Shown here piece by piece: positions 9,178 to 17,364 of a DNA stretch of 53,682 nt. Numbering within the stretch: the stretch's first letter is position 1; each line of letters begins with the position of its first letter. The notes below the pieces were generated by a model, which saw nothing but the letters and a program-made list of their open reading frames with translations, was not told where the DNA came from and did no database searches. The translations under genes were made by a program, and so were the position numbers. Source of the stretch: Deltaproteobacteria bacterium (GTDB lineage: Bacteria; Desulfobacterota; Desulfobulbia; Desulfobulbales; Desulfurivibrionaceae); contig JAJZRJ010000017.1 in the NCBI GenBank assembly GCA_021802775.1, forward strand, positions 1 through 53,682, read 5' to 3'.

Positions 9178-11825
9178 GTGCCGTGCTGAGCGTACTGCGA
9201 AATCAACTGGGCAAGTGGCAGGAGGCGCGCCGGCAACGGCAGGTGGCGGCCGACCAACGCCTCAAGGCCCGCTATCATGTCTTCCGTTCCCTGCTGGCCT
9301 GCAACAGCCGGGCGGTGGATGCCCTGAGCGACATCGCCATTCTGTTGCGGCTGCGGGGGGATACCGCCGGTCTGACCGGCAGGGTCAACGGCCTGGTCGA
9401 GGAGGCTGCCGCGATGGTGGAACGGCTGGAACAGCTCACCAGCGGCTACCGGCCATTGCGCGGCACCCAGCAGCGTCTGGCCCGGCAGGTGACGGCGATC
9501 CTCAAGGAACTGGCGCCGGCGGGCGAGTTACCGCTCTGCCTGCCGCTCGGCAAGGAATACCACCAGCAGCATGCGCTGATCGGCAACAAAGCCGCTGCCC
9601 TGGCCGGTTTGCAGGGAATGGCCGGCTTTCGGGTGCCGGCCGGTTTTGTGGTCAGTGTGGCCGGCTGCCGCTTGTTCCTCGAATACCAGGGTCTCTCCCT
9701 GCAACTGGCCCATCAACTGGCCGATTCCGGCGCCGAAAGGCACGATGTGCCGCCGGCCGCGGCCGAGGCGGTGCAACAGCTCATCCGCCAGACCCCGCTG
9801 CCGCCGGAACTCACGGCTGCCCTTGCCGCCATGTCGCGTCCTTTCTTTACGGCCGGTCGGGCTCTGGCGGTGCGCAGCAACAGTGTCAGCGAGGATGGCC
9901 GCCAGCATTCCTTTGCCGGCCAATTCACCTCGGTGCTCAACGTGCGCGACGAGGTCCAGCTGCACGCGGCGGTGAAGGAGGTGGTGGCCAGCAATTTCAA
10001 CGCCCGCAGTCTGGCCTACCGGCGCCATGCCGGGCTTGATCCGTTGACCTTTGACATGGCGGTGCTTTGTCTTGAAATGGTCGAGTCCCGGGCGGCCGGG
10101 GTCCTGCTGACCCGATTGCCCCAGGAGCCGGAAGCTGAGGCCATGTTGATCAGCGCGGTGCCCGGGCTGGGCGAGGCCGCGGTCTCCGGCAGCGCGGCGG
10201 CGGATCTCTATCTGGTCGGGCGTGATGGCCGCGTGGATTGGCCGCGTTCCACCATTGCCGACAAGGAGCGCTACCTGGCCGCCCTGGCCGAGGGCGGGGT
10301 GGGCTGGCAGGAGGTGCCGGCCGCCGAACGCCAGCAGGCGGTCCTGAGCAGCGCCGAACTCCGGGCCCTGGCCGGATTGGGCGCGAGGCTGGAGCAGGCA
10401 GCCGGCGCGGCCCTGGATATCGAATGGGCGGTGGACCGCCAGGGGCAGCCGGTAGTGTTGCAGACGCGACCGCTGACCAGCGGGGGGCAACAAGGCAGCG
10501 CCGAGTGGCAGGCCCAATCGCCGTCGCTTGGCCAGGGGATCGTTGCCTCCGGCGGCCGGGCCACCGGCCGGGTGCGACTGGTGAAGAGCCGGAACGAATT
10601 CAGCCAGCCGCCGCAGGAACCCCTGGTGCTGGTCATGCCCCAGGGTTTTGCCGATGCCGCCAATCTGCTGGGGCTGGTGGCCGCGGTGCTGGTCGAACTG
10701 GGCAGCCCGGCCGATCACCTGGCCTGTGTGGCCCGCGAGCATGGTACCCCGTTGGTTTGCGGCCTCAAGAAGGTGGGGCAACATCTGGCCGAAGGCCAGT
10801 GGCTTACCGTGGACGGCGACCACGGCAGGGTCTATGCGGCCAGCGCCGAAGAGATTAGCGCGGCCCGGCAGCTTTGGCAGCAGGCCGGAAGGATTGTCCA
10901 GCCGGCCTCGCCGCCGTTGCCGCCGCTCTATCGCGAGCTGCAGGAACTGGTCACCACCCTGCACCTCACCGATGCCTATGGCCCCACCTTTTCCATCCTT
11001 GAATGCCGCTCGCTCCACGATATTGTTCGGTTTGTCCACGAGAAGGCGGTACTGGCCATGTTCGAGGCAGGCGACGAACTGCTGGCGACGAATCTCAAGG
11101 CGGTCCATGTGCTCGAGGTGCCGGTGCCTTTTTCTGTGAGTGTCATCGATATGGGCGGCGGCTTGGCGCTGGCTGACGGCCGCCAACGGCTTATCCCGCC
11201 GGAGCAGGTGGCTTCGGTGCCCTTTCGGGCCCTCTGGCGAGGAATTGTTACCCCTGGCCTGCGCTGGGGTCCGCCGCCGGGTGGTGCCCCCATGGGTGCG
11301 GTGATGTCCTCCTGGATCACCGACCACAAATCGGAACGGCCCATAGGCATGCCCAATTACGCCATGGTCAGCCGCGACTACTGCAACCTGAACGCCCGCA
11401 TGGATTTTCACTTCATTATGGTCGATGCGGTCTGCGGCCTGGATCCGCGCAGTAACCACATCCGCTTCCGCTTCAAGGGCGGCGGCACTACCATGGAGCG
11501 GCGCCAGCGCCGCGCGCGGTGCATCAGGGAGATTTTTGAACATTATGGTTTCCTGGCCGACGTACGCGAGGACCTGGTTAATGCGTCCTTACAGGGCGCG
11601 CCATGCGAGGTGGTTGAGGAAAAACTGGTGGTGGTGGGCCGGGTGCTCGGTTTTACCCGGTTGCTCGATGCGGTGATGCGGGACGAGGCCACCGTCCATC
11701 TGGCGGCCCAGGCCTTTATCGAGGGCGATTTCGGACTCCGTGGGCTTGAGGAACTGTATCGCGGCGTGAAGCCATGCCGAACGGTTGAAACACAAGAGGT
11801 GAGCAGTCATGCTGGCAGGTCTTGA
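9174..11825 (+). CDS. PEP-synthase-like ATP-grasp/phosphohistidine protein 3 (no PEP barrel)
   Basis: 883 aa, the third paralog. It starts with GTG in a GTGA overlap with the gene before. Motifs are IGNKAAAL near 136, VRSNSVSEDGRQHSFAGQ near 240 (a more diverged ATP-binding strand), DIEWAVD...LQTRP, and VELGSPADH with probable catalytic His515. The C-terminal domain has CRSLHDIVRFVHEKAV, IDMGGGLALADG, IRFRFKGGG and GFTRLLDAVM, where its sisters read GFTRQLDV. It is the most divergent copy and ends in a tail of about 20 residues. It overlaps the DUF202-type gene by 17 nt, which ties the phosphohistidine proteins to the membrane proteins. Confidence 0.83.
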   Translation: MSAVLSVLRNQLGKWQEARRQRQVAADQRLKARYHVFRSLLACNSRAVDALSDIAILLRLRGDTAGLTGRVNGLVEEAAAMVERLEQLTSGYRPLRGTQQRLARQVTAILKELAPAGELPLCLPLGKEYHQQHALIGNKAAALAGLQGMAGFRVPAGFVVSVAGCRLFLEYQGLSLQLAHQLADSGAERHDVPPAAAEAVQQLIRQTPLPPELTAALAAMSRPFFTAGRALAVRSNSVSEDGRQHSFAGQFTSVLNVRDEVQLHAAVKEVVASNFNARSLAYRRHAGLDPLTFDMAVLCLEMVESRAAGVLLTRLPQEPEAEAMLISAVPGLGEAAVSGSAAADLYLVGRDGRVDWPRSTIADKERYLAALAEGGVGWQEVPAAERQQAVLSSAELRALAGLGARLEQAAGAALDIEWAVDRQGQPVVLQTRPLTSGGQQGSAEWQAQSPSLGQGIVASGGRATGRVRLVKSRNEFSQPPQEPLVLVMPQGFADAANLLGLVAAVLVELGSPADHLACVAREHGTPLVCGLKKVGQHLAEGQWLTVDGDHGRVYAASAEEISAARQLWQQAGRIVQPASPPLPPLYRELQELVTTLHLTDAYGPTFSILECRSLHDIVRFVHEKAVLAMFEAGDELLATNLKAVHVLEVPVPFSVSVIDMGGGLALADGRQRLIPPEQVASVPFRALWRGIVTPGLRWGPPPGGAPMGAVMSSWITDHKSERPIGMPNYAMVSRDYCNLNARMDFHFIMVDAVCGLDPRSNHIRFRFKGGGTTMERRQRRARCIREIFEHYGFLADVREDLVNASLQGAPCEVVEEKLVVVGRVLGFTRLLDAVMRDEATVHLAAQAFIEGDFGLRGLEELYRGVKPCRTVETQEVSSHAGRS

Positions 11826-13338
11826 AAAATATGCAGCGCTTGCTGCGCTGAGTGCGCGGCATGGTTGTCCGTGGGTGGAGTATCATGAATCGGTAAGCGG
11901 ACCCCAGTTCCTGTTGTGGAAACTGGACATGGCAAGGCTCCGGGCGGAAGGCTGGTTCCCGCGGGAGGTTGCCGCTGGCCGGGCCACGGTGATCGCCACC
12001 GCGCCCGGGCCCGCCCTGGCCGCCAAGGTCCGCGAGACCTTAGGGGTGCAGGAGGTCGAGTTCCAGGTCACCCTGCCCGAGGATCTCACCCGCATCTTCG
12101 AGCACAACCAGGATCTCAACCCGGGCTTTCCGCCCACCGCCGGCCGCACCCCGCTGGCCAGGGTCCGCACCTATCTGGCAGGGCGCCGTTCCCTTCTCAC
12201 CCATTACCGGCCCCTGCTGGCCAAGAGCCGTACGGGACTCGCCTTTATCCGCACCGGCCTCTCCTTTATCACCATTGCCCTGCTCTTTCTTCGCCTGCTC
12301 GGCGCCGGCTACTACCTGCTGCTGGAGGTCTTCCTGCTGATCAGCGGCGTCATCATCGTCTATGACGGCCTCAAATGGTATCTGCCGGCCCGGGCAATCT
12401 TTGCCGCCCTGCCTTTCTGTGTGGCCCCCGGCACCGCCGGCGGCACCAGCGTGCTGGAGGCATACAACGAGGAAGAAACCCCGCAGTTTCGGCGCTGCGC
12501 CGAGGTGCCGGGGGCCGCTGCCTTGCGGGCCGGCTGGACCAGTATGTCGCCGGTGATGCGGCGGCGCTATCTGGCCAGCGATCGTACCGATCTGGCCGAG
12601 GAGCGGACGGTGCTCGCCTGTTACCGGACCAGGATGGCCAAGGTCCGCACCGGCCTGGCCTTCACCCGTACCGGTTTTGCCTTTATCAGTCTCGGTCTCG
12701 GGCTGTTGCGCCAGTTTGAGGCCAGCCGCTGGCTCGCCTTCGACCTCGGGCTGATCGGGGTCGGCGCCCTGATGGCGGTGGAGGGATTTTTCTGGTACGT
12801 GCGCGGCCGCCAGGCCGGGGTGGAAGGGCTGGACTCGGTGCGGGAAAAGACCAGCGAGTCCACCATCTGGGATTACTTTTTTCCCCACCGCCATGCCTTG
12901 CCCGGCGCGGACAAAAACCCCATGGTCCTGCCGGTGAAGAGTTCCCATGCCCCGGGGATCTGGGCTACCACTGGCCTTGCCCTGGAGCGGACCATGCTGG
13001 CCGAACGCCGCAACGTCATGGCCAGGTTGCGCACGGTCATGGCCCGGGCCCGCACCGGTTTCGCCTTTATCCGCACGGGGCTCAGCCTTTTTCTGATCGG
13101 CGTTGCCTTTATGCTCTACTTTTTGAGGGCACCCGGCCTGGGCTGGACCTTCTTCCATTATGCCATGATGGCAGCCGGTCTCCTGCTGGTGGCGGACGGG
13201 TTTGTCTGGAGCCTTCCGGCAGAGCGGATGCGGCGGCAGTTTTCCTATTGTTGCGGGGAGATGGAGATCACGATCCCGGATTACGGCACCCCGGCCCGAT
13301 TCTGGCAAAAGGTGGTATTCGGTCATGGCGAAGGTTGA
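11809..13338 (+). CDS. GspE/MshE-N-like plus triple DUF202 membrane protein
   Basis: 509 aa. The N-terminal ~115 residues, with EGWFPREVAAGRATVIATA and FQVTLPEDLTRIFEHN, resemble the second half of the GspE/MshE N-terminal domain. Three DUF202-like units follow. Each has an Arg-rich amphipathic stretch ending in a variant of RTGLAFIRTG (about 138, 275 and 410), then two or three membrane helices and a short cytosolic segment such as GLKWYLPARA. DUF202 proteins (YidH-like) are usually small single-unit membrane proteins, so the tandem fusion is unusual. The function is unknown. It overlaps both neighbours. Domain assignments come from motif recognition only. Confidence 0.75.
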   Translation: MLAGLEKYAALAALSARHGCPWVEYHESVSGPQFLLWKLDMARLRAEGWFPREVAAGRATVIATAPGPALAAKVRETLGVQEVEFQVTLPEDLTRIFEHNQDLNPGFPPTAGRTPLARVRTYLAGRRSLLTHYRPLLAKSRTGLAFIRTGLSFITIALLFLRLLGAGYYLLLEVFLLISGVIIVYDGLKWYLPARAIFAALPFCVAPGTAGGTSVLEAYNEEETPQFRRCAEVPGAAALRAGWTSMSPVMRRRYLASDRTDLAEERTVLACYRTRMAKVRTGLAFTRTGFAFISLGLGLLRQFEASRWLAFDLGLIGVGALMAVEGFFWYVRGRQAGVEGLDSVREKTSESTIWDYFFPHRHALPGADKNPMVLPVKSSHAPGIWATTGLALERTMLAERRNVMARLRTVMARARTGFAFIRTGLSLFLIGVAFMLYFLRAPGLGWTFFHYAMMAAGLLLVADGFVWSLPAERMRRQFSYCCGEMEITIPDYGTPARFWQKVVFGHGEG

Positions 13339-14548
13339 GAGCGAACTATTGATGCAGCCCTTGCGGGGGCTGGATGTGGCCCGGGCGGACCGGCTGGAGG
13401 CAGCGGCTGAAGCCGCCGTCTTGCGGGGGGTGCCGCTGGCCCGGATCCTCCATGAGGAATACGGCCTGCCGCGCGAGGCGCTGCTTGCCGCCCTGCGCGA
13501 CTATTACCACTGCGCAGCCATTGAATACGACGAGCGGCTGCCGATCCCGCCCGAATTGCTGGCCGGGGTTTCGGGCAGCCACCTGGCGGCCCGCGGCTGG
13601 TTTCCGGTGGCCAAGGACGCCGACGGCACCATCGTCGTCGCTGCCCGCGACCCCTCCGATCCCGCCATGCGGACGGAAGTGGCGTCCGTTCTCGGCCCGG
13701 GGCCTTATGAATTCCGGGTGGCCTTGCCCGACGACATCGCCTGGTTCATTCAGGACTTTCTTCATGCCCCGCCTGGCTTGCTCATCGGCACCGAGCGCAC
13801 CGGTCTGGCCTTTTGGCGCAACACCATGGCCCAATGGCGGACCAGAATGGCCTGCTACCGTACCGATCTGGCCAAGGCCCGCACCGCGCTGGCCTTTGTC
13901 CGGATGGGGCTGGCCTTGAGCACCATTTCCCGGATCCTGTTGAGCAGCCGGCGCTTTGCCGTCGCTCCGACCGCGGCCTACGGCGTACTGCTGTTCGGTC
14001 TGCTGGTCATCATCGGTGCCCTGCCCACCTATCTCCGGGTGCGACGGTCGCGGCTGACCCCGCCGCGGCATCAGACCGTGGTGGAGGTGACCGCCGCCAC
14101 CCTGAGCTTTCTCGAGAACTACCAGAACCTGGAGCACGCCACCAAGCCGACCCGCATCAAGGAAACCATGCTGGCCCGGCTGGGTGACCTGCTTGCCAAC
14201 TACTGCACCATTTTGTTTCCCTTGCCGGCCAGCCGGGAACGCACCCACCTGGCGCGGGAACGGAACGTGCTCGCAGGCCAGCGCACCATTGCCGCCTGCT
14301 ACCGGACTATCTACGCACGAGCCCGGACCGGGCTTGCCTTCATCCGCACGGGCGCCGCTTTCATCAGCATCGGCATCGGCCTGATCGGCTATTTCGGCCT
14401 GGGGTCCCGGACCTTTTTTGATGCGATGCTGATTGTTATCGGCCTGTTGATGATCATCGACGGCGGGCGTTGGTATCTGCCGGTGCGCAAGGAACAGGCC
14501 GAGCTGCCCAAAACCCGCAGCGCCGCCTTCGCGGGGAGAACCTTATGA
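13325..14548 (+). CDS. GspE/MshE-N-like plus double DUF202 membrane protein
   Basis: 407 aa, sister of the preceding protein. Its N-terminal ~150 residues are a fuller GspE/MshE-N-like domain: GVPLARILHEEYGLPREAL resembles the classic LGxILVxxGLI signature, then ARGWFPVAKDADGTIVVAA and FRVALPDDIAWFIQDF. Two DUF202 units follow with RTALAFVRMG near 180 and RTGLAFIRTG near 328, each leading into membrane helices, the last ending in RWYLPVRK. MshE-type N domains can bind c-di-GMP, but only one of the two usual motifs is evident here, so ligand binding is speculation. The start overlaps the previous gene by 14 nt, and the stop shares ATGA with the kinase that follows. Confidence 0.75.
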   Translation: MAKVESELLMQPLRGLDVARADRLEAAAEAAVLRGVPLARILHEEYGLPREALLAALRDYYHCAAIEYDERLPIPPELLAGVSGSHLAARGWFPVAKDADGTIVVAARDPSDPAMRTEVASVLGPGPYEFRVALPDDIAWFIQDFLHAPPGLLIGTERTGLAFWRNTMAQWRTRMACYRTDLAKARTALAFVRMGLALSTISRILLSSRRFAVAPTAAYGVLLFGLLVIIGALPTYLRVRRSRLTPPRHQTVVEVTAATLSFLENYQNLEHATKPTRIKETMLARLGDLLANYCTILFPLPASRERTHLARERNVLAGQRTIAACYRTIYARARTGLAFIRTGAAFISIGIGLIGYFGLGSRTFFDAMLIVIGLLMIIDGGRWYLPVRKEQAELPKTRSAAFAGRTL

Positions 14549-15951
14549 AAATAGAGCACAAAATCTATCTTTCCAATGCGGTTCACATCCTGCTCATTGT
14601 GCTGATCGGCATTTTTGCCCTGCAGAACCTCAACGAGATTCTGACCAAGTTTCGCTTTATCGTGATTGCCGAAGGATTGAACGCGACCTTTCTCGAGATG
14701 CGGCTGGCCGAGAAAAACTACTTCCTCTACGGCGACAGCGAGGCCTTGGCCAATATCCGGAGCAAGATCGACCAGACCGGCACCACCCTCTTGCAACTGC
14801 GGCAGGATATTACCCGCGCCGTCGGCACCGAAAAATACAACAGGCTCCAGGGGTACCTCCAGGAGTATGCCAAGTTGGGCGCGTCGCTCGGCAACACCCG
14901 GCCCCAGGATCCCGATACCCGGCAGAAACTGCGGCAGGCGGGCCAGAACCTCAAAGTCTTTTCCGAGAATATTACCGCCCTGGAGAGCGACAGCATCGAG
15001 GCGATCATTGTCCGCTCGAAGAATATCCTGCGCTATTCCTTCTGGGCGGTGGTGCTGTTCGCCTTTTTCTTCAGTTACCTCATCGTCCACGATATCGGCT
15101 TTTCCCTGCGCAAGATTGTCGAGCTTACCCGCGCGATTTCGCACGGCAACTTTCAGAAGATCGAGCAAAAGCCCTCCAGTGACGAGATGGGGGCGGTGAT
15201 CAGCGCCATCAACGCCATGGCCGGGGAATTGCAAAAACGGGAACAGGAGATCGTCCAGTCAAAACGGCTCGCCTCCCTCGGGGTGCTGGTGGCTGGTGTG
15301 GCCCACGAACTCAACAACCCGCTCAACAATATCTCGATGATCGCCCAGACCTATGCCGAGGTATATGATGGCCTCAGCAAGGAAGAGCGGATCAGCTTCA
15401 TGGAGCGGGTCGATGAGGAGACCGAGCGGCTGCGGGTGATCATCCACAACCTGCTTGATTATGCCAAGCCCAAGGGGCAGCATCTGGCCAAGGCCTCCGC
15501 GAATCAGGTTATTCAGAAGATACTGGCCCTGGTGCAGAACATGCTGGATATCTCCAATATCAGGATCAGGCTGACCCTGGCGCCGGAACTGCCGGAGATT
15601 TACATCGATGAACATCAGATTCAGCAGGTGCTGGTCAACATGGCGACCAACGCTATCCAGGCCATGGGCAAGGGCGGCGAGTTGTTGATCGCCTCGCGGT
15701 ATCTGGCGGACGACGAGGTCGTCGAGATCGAAATCGGCGACAACGGCAAGGGTATTGCCCCGGAGTTCCTCGATCACATCTTTGATCCGTTCTTCACCAC
15801 CAAGGAGGAGAGCGGCACCGGCCTCGGCCTGTGGGTCAGCTACGGGATCATCAAAAATCATCAGGGCACCATCCGGGTGACGAGCCAACCCGGGGTGGGC
15901 ACTACCTTTATCATTACCCTGCCCACCTGCAGGAAATTGGGGGTGGCATAG
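14545..15951 (+). CDS. Membrane sensor histidine kinase (HK2)
   Basis: 468 aa. Two membrane helices (about 9-28 and 165-188) flank a periplasmic helical sensor with MRLAEKNYFLYGDSE, the same EKNYxLY motif as HK1. HAMP, the H-box GVAHELNNPLNNISM (His254) and an ATPase domain (VLVNMATNAIQAMG, DNGKGI, GTGLGLWVSYGI) follow. The H-box and downstream pattern are very close to HK1, which suggests duplication. The ATGA overlap with the DUF202-type gene shows coupling. The receiver at 16016, 64 nt downstream, is the likely partner. Confidence 0.92.
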   Translation: MKIEHKIYLSNAVHILLIVLIGIFALQNLNEILTKFRFIVIAEGLNATFLEMRLAEKNYFLYGDSEALANIRSKIDQTGTTLLQLRQDITRAVGTEKYNRLQGYLQEYAKLGASLGNTRPQDPDTRQKLRQAGQNLKVFSENITALESDSIEAIIVRSKNILRYSFWAVVLFAFFFSYLIVHDIGFSLRKIVELTRAISHGNFQKIEQKPSSDEMGAVISAINAMAGELQKREQEIVQSKRLASLGVLVAGVAHELNNPLNNISMIAQTYAEVYDGLSKEERISFMERVDEETERLRVIIHNLLDYAKPKGQHLAKASANQVIQKILALVQNMLDISNIRIRLTLAPELPEIYIDEHQIQQVLVNMATNAIQAMGKGGELLIASRYLADDEVVEIEIGDNGKGIAPEFLDHIFDPFFTTKEESGTGLGLWVSYGIIKNHQGTIRVTSQPGVGTTFIITLPTCRKLGVA

Positions 15952-16015
15952 ATACACACCGCACTTTTGTAAAGCAGCCCGTTGTGGGGCGATAATAATG
16001 TAACGAGGTGAAGTG

Positions 16016-16384
16016 ATGGCAAGGCACAGCATTATGATTATTGACGATGAAAAAATCGTGGGGGACATGGCAAAGCTTTCCTTCGAGCAGGACGGCTACG
16101 AGGTGGAGACCTTCCTGAACGGTGAGTCGGCCCTGGCGCGGCTGAAGGAAAAACGGTTCGACGTGGTGGTCACCGACTTCAAGATGAAGGGGGTGGACGG
16201 CCTGGAGGTGCTGCGTACCGTGAAGAAGCTCTATCCGGGTGTGGTGGTGATCATGATCACCGCCTTTGCCAATCTGGAGGTGGCCATCGAGGCCCTGCGG
16301 GACGACGTGCACGACTTCTTTCCCAAGCCGGTCAAGATCAAGGAGTTGAAGGCCTCGGTCAAGCGCGCCTTGGGCGAGGGATGA
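16016..16384 (+). CDS. Single-domain response regulator (receiver only)
   Basis: 122 aa, receiver only. MIIDDEK, VVTDFKMKGVDG (Asp54), MITAFAN and FPKPVKIKE give the acidic pocket, phosphoacceptor, Thr and Lys. ATG at 16016 is preferred over the adjacent GTG at 16013; the ribosome site is AACGAGGTGA. It closes the plus-strand run and mirrors the RR-HK pair at its start. It converges on the phosphatase gene with an 17-nt gap and no evident terminator between them. Confidence 0.9.
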   Translation: MARHSIMIIDDEKIVGDMAKLSFEQDGYEVETFLNGESALARLKEKRFDVVVTDFKMKGVDGLEVLRTVKKLYPGVVVIMITAFANLEVAIEALRDDVHDFFPKPVKIKELKASVKRALGEG

Positions 16385-16401
16385 TCGCGGTCCGGCGACG
16401 A

Positions 16402-17058
16402 TCAGGCGGCGTGGTAGAAGCTCACCGCCGGCAGTTCCACGGCGGTGAGCAGGTGGCCGTAGGCCGCGCCGGTGTCGATCCCGATCTTGTGCGGGGTGAT
16501 GAGCGGGGTGGCAAAGGGGGTGTGGCCGAAGATCACCCGCTTGCCGTAATCATGCTCACTGCCGAGAAAGGGTTCGCGGACCTCGCAGAGGTCCGCCAGG
16601 CTTTGGGCGGCCAGCGGCACCCCGGCCCGCAGGCCGGCATGGACAAAGATATACTCTTCGGTCTCCCAGTAAGGCAGCAGTGAATCGAGAAATTCCCGGT
16701 GGGCCGCCGGGAGAAAGGAGAGGGCGGCGAGTTCGGGAAGACTCGCGCCGCCGTAGCTTTCCAGGGTGTTCTCCAGGCCGAGTTGGCGCAGGTAGGGGAG
16801 GAGCGCCTGATCGCCGCTCTGGTGATATTCCAGCAGCAGGGATTCGTGGTTGCCCAGCAAGGCCACCAGGTGTACTCCCTGCGTGCGCAGGTCGCAGAGC
16901 TGGTCGAGCACCTGGCGGGCCGCAGGCCCGCGGTCGAGATAATCGCCCAGCACCACCAGGGTGTCGTGCCGGCGGTCAAAGGGCAGGCGGCGGAGCAGGC
17001 GGGCGAGCTTGTCCGCGCAGCCGTGGATGTCGCCGATGGCAAAGATGTTTCCTTTCAT
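16402..17058 (-). CDS. Calcineurin-like metallophosphoesterase (PrpA/ApaH-type)
   Basis: 218 aa. The metal-binding signatures of the PPP/ApaH group are in order: GDIHG near the N-terminus, GDYLDRG, GNHES, and a later FVHAG and FGHT. Such enzymes hydrolyse phosphoserine/threonine or dinucleoside polyphosphates using two metal ions in the cytosol. The start at MKGNIFAIGDIHG is preferred; a longer reading from 17145 adds 29 residues without family character. It is transcribed alone against the signalling run. The exact substrate cannot be decided. Confidence 0.88.
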   Translation of the reverse strand: MKGNIFAIGDIHGCADKLARLLRRLPFDRRHDTLVVLGDYLDRGPAARQVLDQLCDLRTQGVHLVALLGNHESLLLEYHQSGDQALLPYLRQLGLENTLESYGGASLPELAALSFLPAAHREFLDSLLPYWETEEYIFVHAGLRAGVPLAAQSLADLCEVREPFLGSEHDYGKRVIFGHTPFATPLITPHKIGIDTGAAYGHLLTAVELPAVSFYHAA

Positions 17059-17364
17059 GCTGTTCCTGCCTTCCGTAAAATCTGCGGTTCCGCCCGCCGC
17101 GGTCAGCCACTGCGCCCACCATACCATATCCGCGGCCAATGCCAACGACCAAGCCCGCCGCCCACGAGAAAGCAGGTCTTTCAGGGATGAGCCTGATCTC
17201 GCTCATGGCGGTGCAGCGCATTCCGCTGTTCGAGCGGGTCCGCTGACGGTGAGGATGTTGTCTCGGTTCCTCAACCTAACGAAGGTTTGTCGATAATTTA
17301 ACGGAAACATCATACAGGGAGATTAAAGAATAAGGAAACGACCACGCCAGGAGGTGACTGCCCC
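17059..17364. other. Intergenic gap with a weak Pho-box-like motif
   Basis: This gap of 306 bases separates divergent genes. No RNA gene or convincing small frame is seen. Near its right end TAAC occurs at 17277 and again at 17299, exactly two 11-bp steps apart, but the middle step (17288) reads TGTC. A TACAGG starts 14 nt after the last TAAC, the same offset as in the Pho-box candidates at 29441 and 30990. GGAGGTGA then precedes the GTG at 17365. The resemblance is partial and may be chance. Confidence 0.3.

Noticed and set aside
2593..11543. Long minus-strand frames (2593-4821, 4996-7257, 9528-11543) across the PEP-synthase-like genes
   Set aside because: They lie opposite well-supported genes and show the His/Gly/Arg-rich make-up of antisense GC-rich frames.
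2104..11825. Calling the three proteins PEP synthase or PPDK
   Set aside because: All three lack the C-terminal PEP/pyruvate barrel; only the ATP-grasp and phosphohistidine domains match.
12220..14340. Repeated DNA as a possible CRISPR-like array
   Set aside because: The repetition comes from DUF202 protein motifs in frame, with spacing of hundreds of bases and no identical units.
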